A DNA stretch of 51,158 nt from positions 1 through 51,158 of the forward strand of contig JARWMV010000105.1 in assembly GCA_030998015.1 (NCBI GenBank), in the 5' to 3' direction. Positions within the stretch are counted from its first letter, which is position 1, and the number at the start of each line of letters is the position of its first letter. Of this stretch, positions 38,711 to 48,246 are shown piece by piece. This stretch comes from Ceratorhiza oryzae-sativae. Lineage: Eukaryota > Basidiomycota > Agaricomycetes > Cantharellales > Ceratobasidiaceae. A program made the position numbers and the translations under genes. Below the pieces are notes generated by a model. That model was not told the origin of the DNA. It did no database searches and was given only the letters and a program-made list of their open reading frames with translations.

Positions 38711-38914
38711 CCCCCGCTTAGGGTCATCCAGCATTGTATTTATATATAAATACATGCTGTTGACCCGAGGGGTTTGGTTATCGAGGCCGCGTTCGCGGCG
38801 AGGTATTGCGAGGTACCCTGGAACTTTAAGTTCCAGGGTACCTCGGAATCAGACGCCGCGCGCACGCCAGGGCCGCCTTGGCTTAAGCCAGGGCGTTCGC
38901 AGGCGTGCTCGGGT
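38711..38914 (-). repeat. E4t element joined to E172
   Basis: cccccgctta...ctcggg. Abuts E172 at 38916. Confidence 0.85.
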
Positions 38915-38915
38915 C

Positions 38916-39087
38916 CCGCCGGCGTTAGAGGGAATCCTAAAGATTCCCTCGTAGAAAATGACGACCGTTCGTCATTTTCAGCCGGCGGCTAAATATCGAT
39001 ATTATGCCGCGCACTAGCAATCGCAAACGGTTGCGATTGCTCACGTTGGTTGGTGGGACAAGTCCCACCAGCAACTAACGCGCGCGG
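38916..39087 (+). repeat. E172 element
   Basis: 172 bp. Confidence 0.95.
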
Positions 39088-39277
39088 AAACATAACCCTC
39101 CGCCGATGGAGGATCGTGCTAGCACGATCGTAATCGGCGGATCCGTGGCATCCAGTCATGCTTGCAGCGCGCTATGCGGCTGCCCGCAAAACACTGTTTT
39201 ACCGTCTCGTGTCAACATAGTTGACCGGCCGGTACTGTTTTACTACTCGTCGCGCTGGGACCACCCGAATGGATAAA
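39088..39277. other. Spacer of small palindromes
   Basis: ggatcgtgctagcacgatc, the 20-mer gcagcgcgctatgcggctgc (39165), and gtctcgtgtcaacatagttgac hairpins. Confidence 0.55.
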
Positions 39278-39281
39278 TCAC

Positions 39282-39544
39282 ACCCCCGCTCTATCGGCTA
39301 AAATCTTAGGTGTAACCCAAGATTTCAGCCGCCCTGCCTAGAGAACTGCGCTTTAGCGCACGTCTTGGCAGGGGTAATAAAGCGGAGGGTCGACGACCCG
39401 TGGGTGTGGTTATCGAGGCCGCGTTCGCGGCGAGGTATTGCGAGGTACCCTGGAACTTTAAGTTCCAGGGTACCTCGGAATCAGACGCCCGCGTACGCCA
39501 GGGCCGCCTTGGCTTAAGCCAAGGCGTTCGCAGGCGTGCACGGG
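39282..39544 (-). repeat. E4t element with 4-bp duplication TCAC
   Basis: 263 bp flanked by TCAC at 39278-39281 and 39545-39548, inserted inside a larger hairpin (cgcgctggg...cccagcgcg). The same compound occurs at 41305 and 47624. Confidence 0.9.
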
Positions 39545-39548
39545 TCAC

Positions 39549-39809
39549 CTTTCGGGCGTCCCCAGCGCGGCCGACTCGCCGAGAATCGATGATTTGCGAA
39601 GGCAAATCTACATCGATTCTCGAGGGTGTTTTACCGTCTCGTGTCAACATAGTTGACCGGCCGGTAAAACCAAAACCTCAAAAAACCTCGACAGGGTACT
39701 GCCGCGGGCTATGGACTCATAGCCCATGTAAAATTAAGGGCACTGAATCCCGCGAGCGTAGCTCGCGGCCGCCGCCTTAAAGCGGCGGGGTGATTAGATT
39801 CCGGTGATT
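39549..39809. other. Spacer, no gene
   Basis: ctcgagaatcgatgattt hairpin family and the gtctcgtgtcaacatagttgac hairpin (about 39632). Confidence 0.5.
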
Positions 39810-39886
39810 AGAGTCAAGAGGGAATTGAACCCTAACTTTATCAAATTTGCAGTCTGACTACAGAACCATTCTGTAAACTTAACTCT
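39810..39886 (-). tRNA. trnC: tRNA-Cys (GCA)
   Basis: 77 nt. Acceptor AGAGTTA/TGACTCT (one T-G). Five-pair D stem TACAG/CTGTA. Anticodon stem TCAGA/TTTGA with loop CTGCAAA. The T stem AGGG/CCCT has only four good pairs, and the overall length is slightly long for Cys. Confidence 0.85.
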
Positions 39887-40287
39887 GCAGATAAATTTTG
39901 TTTAAGATTTTGACATTTGTACTATTCCCTGAAGGGGAAGAGAGCAAATTTTTTATTATCCACCTCTATGAGATGGTACCTAATAAAATTTTCCTTCGAG
40001 GGGGAACTCGAAATATTAAAGGTTGTCTACAACCCCGTAAATTTCCGAAGGGGTCGGCATATAGTTTTTTTTATGAAAAACCCCAGTGCATTATAAAACT
40101 ATTTTATACAACATCATAGGGGGCATGTGCGGAGATAATCCTTGTTGCAGCGCGCTATGCGGCTGCGCAGAAGATCAGTTAGTGATTTAGCTGAAATTCG
40201 AATTCTAAAACCAGCATCTTGTTTGGCAAGAGTACATTTTAAACCGAATTTGTTCTCTAAAACATTAATTAGAAGCTCAACTTCAGC

Positions 40288-40459
40288 CCGCCGGCGTTAG
40301 AGGGAATCCTAAAGATTCCCTCGTAGAAAATGACGACCGTTCGTCATTTTCAGCCGGCGGCTAAATATCGATATTATGCCGCGCACTAGCAATCGCAAAC
40401 GGTTGCGATTGCTCACGTTGGTTGGTGGGACAAGTCCCACCAGCAACTAACGCGCGCGG
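40288..40459 (+). repeat. E172 element
   Basis: 172 bp between THS and AEVELL of HEG-k. Three codons (sisters have F-T-x) are missing, i.e. 9 bases. Confidence 0.95.
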
Positions 40460-40476
40460 AGAATGTGTTGCTATTG

Positions 40477-40554
40477 ACCCCCCAAACAAATGCAGCTACG
40501 CTGCATTGTTTGGGGGGGCAATAGCCCCCCAATACGCTGCAACGCATTGGGGGT
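40477..40554. repeat. E6t element with 6-bp duplication CTATTG
   Basis: 78 bp flanked by CTATTG at 40471-40476 and 40555-40560. Confidence 0.94.
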
Positions 40555-40695
40555 CTATTGTAACTCTTTGACTAGATTTGCAAAAACCTCCGTCTAATTA
40601 TCATGTACAATGCCTTGTCTAAACATTAAACTGGGATTTAAACTCGTTATTCGTTTATTTTTATAAAGATCAGAGGGGTTACTTATAACCCAATT

Positions 40696-40836
40696 CCCTC
40701 CGCGCTCTTTGATCGCCCGCAGGGCGGCCTAAGCGCGGAGGGCTCCACTAATCGATGATTTGCGAAGGCAAATCTACACCCTGCCTAGAGAACTGCGCTT
40801 TAGCGCACGTCTTGGCAGGGGTATCGATTAGCGGGG
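40696..40836 (-). repeat. E141 element
   Basis: 141 bp, first of three in near-tandem, each preceded by 'cccaattccc' or 'accaattccc'. Confidence 0.92.
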
Positions 40837-40875
40837 TTGTGTTTCATCACTGGAGGGGTTTCTTATAACCCAATT

Positions 40876-41016
40876 CCCTCCGCGCTCTTTGATCGCCCGC
40901 AGGGCGGCCTAAGCGCGGAGGGCTCCACTAATCGATGATTTGCGAAGGCAAATCTACACCCTGCCTAGAGAACTGCGCTTTAGCGCACGTCTTGGCAGGG
41001 GTATCGATTAGCGGGG
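40876..41016 (-). repeat. E141 element
   Basis: 141 bp, second of the near-tandem set. The DNA between first and second is a shortened HEG end. Confidence 0.92.
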
Positions 41017-41106
41017 TTGTGTTTCATCATTGGAGGCATCACATTGGCTAACAATTCTTGTAAGACAGAAATTGAATAAGACGGTATTACAATTATATAA
41101 CCAATT

Positions 41107-41247
41107 CCCTCCGCGCTCTTTGATCGCCCGCAGGGCGGCCTAAGCGCGGAGGGCTCCACTAATCGATGATTTGCGAAGGCAAATCTACACCCTGCCTAGA
41201 GAACTGCGCTTTAGCGCACGTCTTGGCAGGGGTATCGATTAGCGGGG
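41107..41247 (-). repeat. E141 element
   Basis: 141 bp, inside HEG-m before GIGYIIV. Confidence 0.92.
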
Positions 41248-41304
41248 TTTTGTTTATTTGCGTAACATTCCGTCGCGCTGGGTGCGCCCGAATGGATAAA
41301 TCAC

Positions 41305-41567
41305 ACCCCCGCTCTATCGGCTAAAATCTTAGGTGTAACCCAAGATTTCAGCCGCCCTGCCTAGAGAACTGCGCTTTAGCGCACGTCTTGGCAGGGGTAA
41401 TAAAGCGGAGGGTCGACGACCCGTGGGTGTGGTTATCGAGGCCGCGTTCGCGGCGAGGTATTGCGAGGTACCCTGGAACTTTAAGTTCCAGGGTACCTCG
41501 GAATCAGACGCCCGCGTACGCCAGGGCCGCCTTGGCTTAAGCCAAGGCGTTCGCAGGCGTGCACGGG
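41305..41567 (-). repeat. E4t element with 4-bp duplication TCAC
   Basis: 263 bp, TCAC at 41301-41304 and 41568-41571. Confidence 0.9.
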
Positions 41568-41692
41568 TCACCTTTCGGGCGCACCCAGCGCGGCCGTCTC
41601 GCCGAGAATCGATGATTTGCGAAGGCAAATCTACATCGATTCTCGAGGGTTAAATTCCACTCATTTAAAACCTTAATTAGAAGATTGACTTC

Positions 41693-41864
41693 CCGCCGGC
41701 GTTAGAGGGAATCCTAAAGATTCCCTCGTAGAAAATGACGACCGTTCGTCATTTTCAGCCGGCGGCTAAATATCGATATTATGCCGCGCACTAGCAATCG
41801 CAAACGGTTGCGATTGCTCACGTTGGTTGGTGGGACAAGTCCCACCAGCAACTAACGCGCGCGG
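41693..41864 (+). repeat. E172 element
   Basis: 172 bp, cuts HEG-m at EV(N/E)LL. Confidence 0.95.
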
Positions 41865-41903
41865 AAGGTTGACAATTCATCCCATTTTACGGTCTTTTTA
41901 TTA

Positions 41904-42067
41904 CCCGTGCACGCCTGCGAACGCCTTGGCTTGCCAAGGCGGCCCTGGCGTGCGCGCGGCTCGCCGCGAACGCGGCCTCGTTAACAATGCCCACGGGTCG
42001 TTGACCCTCCGCTTTAGCGGCTGAAATCTTGGGTTACACCTAAGATTTTAGCCGATAGAGCGGGGGC
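41904..42067 (+). repeat. E4t element with 4-bp duplication ATTA
   Basis: 164 bp, ATTA at 41900-41903 and 42068-42071. Confidence 0.92.
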
Positions 42068-42383
42068 ATTATAACCCCAACTAGCTGCCCACCAAACAAT
42101 GCAGCGTAGCTGCACATGTTTGGGGGTCAGTAGGGATCCTGTGGAGTCCGAAGAGGGCTAGGGTAGGGTAAAGCTTTGCTTTACTCGGCCCTAGCTAGTT
42201 GAAGCCTCTGCCGAGCCCCGGCCGATCCATAGTAAGATGGTGCGATCTAATCTGGTTTCTATCTCGGTCAACATAGTTGACACGAGATAGGGTAAGGCCG
42301 GCAGGGGTATGATACGATATCCTTTTCTAACCCCAATACACATTATTTTACTTACGTTTTCCCTTCTGGTAAATTACGAAGTC
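42068..42383. other. Spacer, no gene
   Basis: E6t-type palindrome at about 42087-42133 and the ctatctcggtcaacatagtt/gacacgagatag hairpin (about 42266). Confidence 0.5.
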
Positions 42384-42555
42384 CCGCCGGCGTTAGAGGG
42401 AATCCTAAAGATTCCCTCGTAGAAAATGACGACCGTTCGTCATTTTCAGCCGGCGGCTAAATATCGATATTATGCCGCGCACTAGCAATCGCAAACGGTT
42501 GCGATTGCTCACGTTGGTTGGTGGGACAAGTCCCACCAGCAACTAACGCGCGCGG
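42384..42555 (+). repeat. E172 element
   Basis: 172 bp. Confidence 0.95.
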
Positions 42556-42583
42556 GACTTCAAGAATATTCACCCCAAATACA

Positions 42584-42795
42584 CCGCCGGCGTTAGAGGG
42601 AATCCTTCCACGCAAGATTTATAAATTTATAAATCTTGCTGGACCGAAAGATTCCCTCGTAGAAAATGACGACCGTTCGTCATTTTCAGCCGGCGGCTAA
42701 ATATCGATATTATGCCGCGCACTAGCAATCGCAAACGGTTGCGATTGCTCACGTTGGTTGGTGGGACAAGTCCCACCAGCAACTAACGCGCGCGG
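42584..42795 (+). repeat. E172 element with AT-rich apex insertion (212 bp)
   Basis: Only 28 bases after the previous copy. Apex insertion ttccacgcaagattta/taaatcttgctggacc. Confidence 0.95.
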
Positions 42796-43165
42796 GCCTT
42801 CGCAAATCCGCCAATGGAACATTGGCGGGGTATTTAGAGTAGACCCTACGCGCTCAACAGGGCGGATACCACTAATAGAGCAGGGTACATACTTTATATG
42901 GTTATGATAGATTATTTTATTTTGGAATACAAGGGTCCCTGTATTTTTCTTTTCGTCTTCCAGATGGAAATAGTCTCCACCCAGATTAAAACATGACAAA
43001 TTAGGGGAATCCCTGTTGAAGATATACTTCTAAAGGGACCCAGTAATTTAATTTTATGTACATTTCAATTTTTCAAATTGACTGTTTATTTTTTACAAAA
43101 ATGTCATCACTCAATTCAGGGGTCCCTAGATAAGCCACATCAAAGATGTGGCTATTTGCTTATGA
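42796..43165. other. AT-rich spacer, no gene
   Basis: Begins with ccgccaatggaacattggcgg. The rest is unique sequence without a supported ORF. Confidence 0.45.
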
Positions 43166-43370
43166 CCCGTGCACGCCTGCGAACGCCTTGGCTTAAGCCA
43201 AGGCGGCCCTGGCGTGCGCGCGGCGTCTGATTCCGAGGTACCCTGGAACTTAAAGTTCCAGGGTACCTCGCAATACCTCGCCGCGAACGCGGCCTCGATA
43301 TCCATTACCCCTCGGGTCAACAGCATGTATTTATATATAAATACAATGCTGGTTGACCCTAAGCGGGGGT
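43166..43370 (+). repeat. E4t element with 4-bp duplication ATGA
   Basis: 205 bp, ATGA at 43162-43165 and 43371-43374. Confidence 0.93.
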
Positions 43371-43384
43371 ATGATTGTTTGATA

Positions 43385-43417
43385 TGAGTAATCAGACTCG
43401 AACTGATGATATCTACG
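43385..43417 (-). pseudogene. tRNA-Gly 3' half remnant
   Basis: atgagtaatcagactcgaac... matches the acceptor, T arm and variable loop of trnG (45445-45477) with one change, then diverges inside the anticodon stem. No 5' half is present. Confidence 0.75.
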
Positions 43418-43739
43418 TTTTGGCTGGCTCAAAGATTACAACCTACTAGTATCCTCTAGAATTTAAGGCACTTCCGATAGATGCCAAGAACTCCAAGAAC
43501 TAGTATTGTGGGCGCAAGGTAAGGGGATTGGAGTATTAATAGAATAACAAGTTTAACCTGGCAAGGGTATTGGCGGCCGTGTCAATTTCATTGACCGGGC
43601 GCCAATACTTGGACGGGCCCCCCAGTTTTACTACTGCCCCCCAAACAATGCAGCGTAGCTGCACATGTTTGGGGGTCAGTAGACGACAGGGGACTGCCGC
43701 GGGGTGATTTGCGAAGGCAAATCTAAAGGTTATTTAGGG
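43418..43739. other. Spacer, no gene
   Basis: Includes the gtattggcggccgtgtcaat/ttgaccgggcgccaatac hairpin (about 43568; repeated at 45895) and an E6t-type palindrome at about 43636. Confidence 0.5.
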
Positions 43740-43750
43740 GAATTAAAGGC

Positions 43751-43922
43751 CCGCCGGCGTTAGAGGGAATCCTAAAGATTCCCTCGTAGAAAATGACGAC
43801 CGTTCGTCATTTTCAGCCGGCGGCTAAATATCGATATTATGCCGCGCACTAGCAATCGCAAACGGTTGCGATTGCTCACGTTGGTTGGTGGGACAAGTCC
43901 CACCAGCAACTAACGCGCGCGG
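43751..43922 (+). repeat. E172 element
   Basis: 172 bp after EVE of HEG-l. About 10 bases missing by comparison with sisters. Confidence 0.95.
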
Positions 43923-44236
43923 GCCTCTACTTCGTCAATTGCAAATGATTCTGTACAAAGAATCACTCTTTGACTTGATTTTTCGAAAGTTCCGTCCTCA
44001 CATAACCAAAAAGCTAATCCCAGAGGAGTTAAAAGATCCCCAATGTTTGCAGGAATTATTTTTTTCCCCTCCGGATAGAATAAATCAAAGAATTCATTAC
44101 AGCAAGGTAGTGCATGAGTTTGAAATCTTATAGTAGGATAAACTTTACCCGTTCTTTTATCAGGTCGGGGTGTTAAGATTTTAGGAGCTACAGAACAATA
44201 ATCTTGGAATTTTGTATAAAGGTACTCTAAATACTC

Positions 44237-44408
44237 CCGCCGGCGTTAGAGGGAATCCTAAAGATTCCCTCGTAGAAAATGACGACCGTTCGTCATTTTC
44301 AGCCGGCGGCTAAATATCGATATTATGCCGCGCACTAGCAATCGCAAACGGTTGCGATTGCTCACGTTGGTTGGTGGGACAAGTCCCACCAGCAACTAAC
44401 GCGCGCGG
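44237..44408 (+). repeat. E172 element
   Basis: 172 bp between LQST and EYLEYLY. Three codons (P-N-R in HEG-i) are missing. Confidence 0.95.
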
Positions 44409-44623
44409 AGTACTTTGGAGAAATCTCAAACAAGCATTACCATTAATAGCTCGTTTATCTTTCTGAACATTAAGATCCCCTAGAATAAGACCAATGATTA
44501 TTTCTTTTAACTCTTTTGAAAAATTAAATTGAGGTTCATTACTTAGCCGTGTGGGTTTAATGGGCGCTATCGAATTGGAGCAAAATACTAGGCCAGTATA
44601 AAAGTGTAATTCGCTAACAATTG

Positions 44624-44701
44624 ACCCCCAATGCCTTACAGCATGTTGGGGGGCAATTGCCCCCCCAAACAATGCAGCGTAGCTGCACATGTTTGGGGGG
44701 T
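44624..44701. repeat. E6t element with 6-bp duplication CAATTG
   Basis: 78 bp, CAATTG at 44618-44623 and 44702-44707. Confidence 0.94.
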
Positions 44702-44834
44702 CAATTGACTGAGTATAAACAACATAGATTAATAATGCGAAGGTTATTACTTTAATAAAAAGATAAGTTTGTTTTGTGTTTAGCATGGTTTGGTTTTTAT
44801 TTATCGATCTTATGACTTCATGTTTCCTCTTCAT

Positions 44835-45191
44835 TCTCTAAGACTAAACGCTTTTGAGAGTGAATGAGTTGGAACTTATCTAACAATGTTGGTTGTATAA
44901 GTCCCAATTTGGGTTTCCAAGTCCTCTGCGTGTGATGGAGATCTCCTTTATTAATAGGAGAATCCTCCGCAAACAAATTAGGTGCATTTCTCACGAAATG
45001 TTAAACCTAACTAGTTAACACAGAGATGGGCTGCGGATGCGGCGCATCAGTAGAACTTAGACCCTTTAGACCCCCAACAAGGCAATGGCCTCCCAATGCG
45101 GATGCCTGGGTAATTGCCCCCCAACATGCTGTAAGGCATTGGGGGTCAATTGCAATGTCGCCATTCAGTAGCTGACGACAGGGTTAGGCCT
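44835..45191. other. Spacer, no gene
   Basis: Unique AT-rich start, then E6t-type cccaatgcgg/ccccaacatgctgtaagg hairpins (45069-45150). Confidence 0.45.
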
Positions 45192-45413
45192 CCGCCGGCG
45201 TTAGAGGGAATCCTCAGATGAGGTAGCCTTGACCATGAGTCTCATGGTCCAGGCTACCTCCCATAAAGATTCCCTCGTAGAAAATGACGACCGTTCGTCA
45301 TTTTCAGCCGGCGGCTAAATATCGATATTATGCCGCGCACTAGCAATCGCAAACGGTTGCGATTGCTCACGTTGGTTGGTGGGACAAGTCCCACCAGCAA
45401 CTAACGCGCGCGG
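45192..45413 (+). repeat. E172 element, long form (222 bp)
   Basis: Ends 31 bases from trnG. Confidence 0.95.
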
Positions 45414-45444
45414 AGAGTAAAGCACCCTTTGGCGCGAAGGAGTT

Positions 45445-45515
45445 ATGAGTAATCAGACTCGAACTGATCATATCTAGGTGGAAGCTAGAAGTTATACCAA
45501 CTTAACTATACTCAT
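45445..45515 (-). tRNA. trnG: tRNA-Gly (UCC)
   Basis: 71 nt. Perfect acceptor ATGAGTA/TACTCAT. D stem GTTA/TAAC. Anticodon stem TCTAG/CTAGA with loop CTTCCAC. T arm ATCAG-TTCGAGT-CTGAT. Confidence 0.96.
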
Positions 45516-45783
45516 GAAAATTCATGCTCCAAATTTTTAAATTTTAGGGGGAAGTATCTTCTTTTATTAATTTTAGTATATCTAGAACATACTTTAGTTT
45601 GGAGTGCATAGCCTCACGGTTGGGATCTATAGATCCCCCTATTTTTCCTTAAGGACCGCAGTTGGGAGGCCCTCCCTCCATCCAGAGGAGAAAAATTATT
45701 AGGCGTCCTGCTTCGTAGATGCCCAAATTTTCATTTTAAGACCTTAAAATTAAATTTACCTAACAGATGTCATAAAGCCGATA

Positions 45784-45857
45784 AACATCTTATTGGATTT
45801 GAACCAATACCAGACTGCTTCGAAGGCAGTTGCTATACCAATTAAGCTAAAGATGCC
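45784..45857 (-). tRNA. trnR: tRNA-Arg (UCG)
   Basis: 74 nt. Acceptor GGCATCT/AGATGTT with two G-T pairs. Anticodon stem ACTGC/GCAGT with loop CTTCGAA. T arm TTGG-TTCAAAT-CCAA. Confidence 0.93.
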
Positions 45858-46125
45858 AGATCTAATGCAGCGCTCCTGTGCGTAACGCGTCCAAGTATTG
45901 GCGCCCGGTCAATGAAATTGACACGGCCGCCAATACCCTAGCCCTCTTCGGTGCCCTACGAGGCAGCTGCAGTAGTAAATTAATCTAATCTGGTCTCTAT
46001 CTCGGTCAACATAGTTGACACGAGATAGGGTAAGGCCGACACGGGCGGCAGAGTCCCCGCACACGGAGGGTCATGACCGGAGACCCCCAATGATTGCAAT
46101 CATTGGGGGGTGACCCCCGACATTG
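45858..46125. other. Spacer of small palindromes
   Basis: gtattggcgcccggtcaatg/gacacggccgccaatac, the ctatctcggtcaacatagtt hairpin (46001-46040), and cccccaatgattgcaatcattgggggg. Confidence 0.55.
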
Positions 46126-46297
46126 CCGCGCGCGTTAGTTGCTGGTGGGACTTGTCCCACCAACCAACGTGAGCAATCGCAACCGTTTGCGATTGCTAGT
46201 GCGCGGCATAATATCGATATTTAGCCGCCGGCTGAAAATGACGAACGGTCGTCATTTTCTACGAGGGAATCTTTAGGATTCCCTCTAACGCCGGCGG
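46126..46297 (-). repeat. E172 element
   Basis: 172 bp inside a cccccgacatt...aatatcgggggg frame. Confidence 0.95.
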
Positions 46298-46509
46298 GCA
46301 TTACAATATCGGGGGGTTGCTGCCCACCAAACAATGCAGCGTAGCTGCACATGTTTGGGGGTCAGTAGTGACCGGGGGCTTAAACAATCGGGGTTTGTCA
46401 AACCTAAAGCTACCGCGCTTCTCAGCGCTCTTTGATCGCCCGAAGGGCGGCCTAAGCGCTGAGAACTCTAAATACCCCGCCAATGTTCCATTGGCGGATT
46501 TGCGAAGGC

Positions 46510-46721
46510 CCGCGCGCGTTAGTTGCTGGTGGGACTTGTCCCACCAACCAACGTGAGCAATCGCAACCGTTTGCGATTGCTAGTGCGCGGCATAATATCG
46601 ATATTTAGCCGCCGGCTGAAAATGACGAACGGTCGTCATTTTCTACGAGGGAATCTTTCGGTCCAGCAAGATTTATAAATTTATAAATCTTGCGTGGAAG
46701 GATTCCCTCTAACGCCGGCGG
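46510..46721 (-). repeat. E172 element with AT-rich apex insertion (212 bp)
   Basis: Preceded by ctcagcgctctttgatcgcc and ccgccaatgttccattggcgg palindromes. The same compound block occurs at 36596-36900 and 49515-49815. Confidence 0.95.
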
Positions 46722-47063
46722 TGTATTTGGGGAAATGGTCCCCTTTGCGCGGTACAATTTCCTAACTACGCGCCCCACCGGGGAGGTCGTTCTTATAAAA
46801 CAAAAACGAGGTAATGTCGACAAAACCACCCGCGGCGGAATATGAGGGGACCCCGTTTGTTTTTTTTTTTGATTGAACTTAGTGCTGACACAGCAGGGAA
46901 AACCAGGTGTTAGAGGGTTTTATAACCCCTATTTTTCCTGGGGGGCATTACCTGCTCGGTCATCGCAGATGTCCGGTTTTACCGGCCGGTCAACTATGTT
47001 GACACGAGACGGTAAAAAACAGGTAATGCATGGAGGAGCCCCTGCGAGCCCCCGGCCCGCTCC
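46722..47063. other. Spacer, no gene
   Basis: Includes cccctatttttcct (46926-46939) and the ttttaccggccggtcaacta/tgttgacacgagacggtaaaa hairpin. Confidence 0.5.
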
Positions 47064-47235
47064 CCGCGCGCGTTAGTTGCTGGTGGGACTTGTCCCACCA
47101 ACCAACGTGAGCAATCGCAACCGTTTGCGATTGCTAGTGCGCGGCATAATATCGATATTTAGCCGCCGGCTGAAAATGACGAACGGTCGTCATTTTCTAC
47201 GAGGGAATCTTTAGGATTCCCTCTAACGCCGGCGG
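47064..47235 (-). repeat. E172 element
   Basis: 172 bp in the cccggcccgctcc frame also seen at 19997 and 20638. Confidence 0.95.
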
Positions 47236-47289
47236 GGTGCGGATCTAGGGGTCGCAGGGGTGTACATAAAATGTAGTTCCTTCCGAAAT

Positions 47290-47372
47290 ACGAGTAAAGA
47301 GATTTGAACTCTTACAATCAAATGATCATGAATTCCTAAGATTCACCTGGCTACCAGTTTCAGCATACTCGT
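47290..47372 (-). tRNA. trnL: tRNA-Leu (UAG)
   Basis: 83 nt. Acceptor ACGAGTA/TACTCGT perfect. Anticodon stem TGAAT/ATTCA with loop CTTAGGA. Long variable region as in class II tRNAs. T arm AGAG-TTCAAAT-CTCT. Reads CUN codons. Confidence 0.93.
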
Positions 47373-47619
47373 TTTGAGTTACTACTTGGATTTTCTAACG
47401 CCGATTTTGGTAAGGACAGCACTTAGTGCTGCCCATCCCCGCCCCGCCTTGATCTCCAGGCGGTAAGATAAGTCGCGCTGAATCCAACCACGTCTGTGAC
47501 GTCCCCCTGGGGTCACTCTGGCCAAAGAGGGACCATTCGGGGTTGGTCGCTCCCGACCCGTATACTCTTCTCTTAAAGGAAAACTAAACCGTCGCGCTGG
47601 GACCGCCCGAATGGATAAA
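47373..47619. other. Spacer, no gene
   Basis: Unique sequence with a few short hairpins. Ends with the cgtcgcgctgggaccgccc frame. Confidence 0.45.
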
Positions 47620-47623
47620 TCAC

Positions 47624-47886
47624 ACCCCCGCTCTATCGGCTAAAATCTTAGGTGTAACCCAAGATTTCAGCCGCCCTGCCTAGAGAACTGCGCTTTAGCG
47701 CACGTCTTGGCAGGGGTAATAAAGCGGAGGGTCGACGACCCGTGGGTGTGGTTATCGAGGCCGCGTTCGCGGCGAGGTATTGCGAGGTACCCTGGAACTT
47801 TAAGTTCCAGGGTACCTCGGAATCAGACGCCCGCGTACGCCAGGGCCGCCTTGGCTTAAGCCAAGGCGTTCGCAGGCGTGCACGGG
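47624..47886 (-). repeat. E4t element with 4-bp duplication TCAC
   Basis: 263 bp, TCAC at 47620-47623 and 47887-47890. Confidence 0.9.
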
Positions 47887-48097
47887 TCACCTTTCGGGCG
47901 CATTACCTATTTTTCACCGTCTCGTGTCAACATAGTTGACCGGCCGGTGAAAACTCGGTCATCGCAGATGTCCGGCAGGGGTTAGTCAAAGACTAACCCG
48001 CTTACCGTCCCCAGCGCGGCCGGCTCGAGGGTTAGTTTTGAGGTTAGGGTTGATTGTACATGGGCTTCGCCGAAGGCCATGGGTCCCAGGCCCGGTT

Positions 48098-48172
48098 AGG
48101 CCGCGTTCGTGGCGAGGTATTGCGAGGTACCCTGGAACTTTAAGTTCCAGGGTACCTCGGAATCAGACACCC
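48098..48172 (-). repeat. E4t fragment
   Basis: gaggtattgcgaggtaccctg...cggaatcaga part only, with a changed outer arm (cgcgttcgtggcg). Confidence 0.75.
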
Positions 48173-48246
48173 GCTAGGGTATTTACCTTAAACTGTAGTT
48201 GCATGGCAAATTTTCTATCAGGGTTGAAATTGTCAATTACATTATC

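Larger units (their letters stand above)
40091..40678 (-). pseudogene. LAGLIDADG HEG fragment (HEG-k)
   Basis: Order on the minus strand: SDLYKNKRITSLNPSLMFRQ and GIVHDN; a deletion; DGGFCKSSQRVT (end of motif 2); E6t (40477-40554, CTATTG duplicated); IATHS; E172 (40288-40459); AEVELLINVLENKFGLKCTL; RIRISAKSL; the 20-mer palindrome gcagccgcatagcgcgctgc; and MPPMMLYKIVL with TAA at 40091-40093. The region between the GIVHD and DGG motifs is gone. Confidence 0.78.
41017..41692 (-). pseudogene. LAGLIDADG HEG, C-terminal fragment (HEG-m)
   Basis: Reads EVNLLIKVLNEWNL (41692-41651), then a compound palindrome with E4t (41280-41645), NVTQINKT, E141 (41107-41247), and GIGYIIVIPSYSISVLQELL with ANVMPPMMKH, where another E141 begins. 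Pieces keep one frame once insertions are dropped. The N-terminal part is missing or lies beyond the E172 at 41693. Confidence 0.72.
43740..44834 (-). pseudogene. LAGLIDADG HEG, long open pieces with three insertions (HEG-l)
   Basis: Start at 44834 (MKRKHEVIRSINKNQ) or the inner ATG (MLNTKQTYLFIKVITFALLI, hydrophobic). E6t (44624-44701) splits YTQSI from VSELHFYTGLVF. Next come IIIGLILGDLNVQKD (motif 1), NACLRFLQST, E172 (44237-44408), then an uninterrupted run EYLEYLYTKFQDYCS, LPCCNEFFDLFYPEGKKIIP, LLTPLGLAFWLCEDGTF (motif 2) and TESFAIDEVE, where E172 (43751-43922) cuts it. Beyond it only AFNSP can be read. No stop codons occur in the pieces, so the insertions look young. Confidence 0.82.

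Noticed and set aside
39898..40119. 73-codon plus-strand frame
   Set aside because: No family resemblance, and its end overlaps the opposite-strand HEG-k terminus.
43385..43450. A complete edited tRNA (5' mismatches as in some chytrids)
   Set aside because: Positions 4-7 of an acceptor could pair, but no D or anticodon stem fits. A 3' half remnant is the simpler reading.
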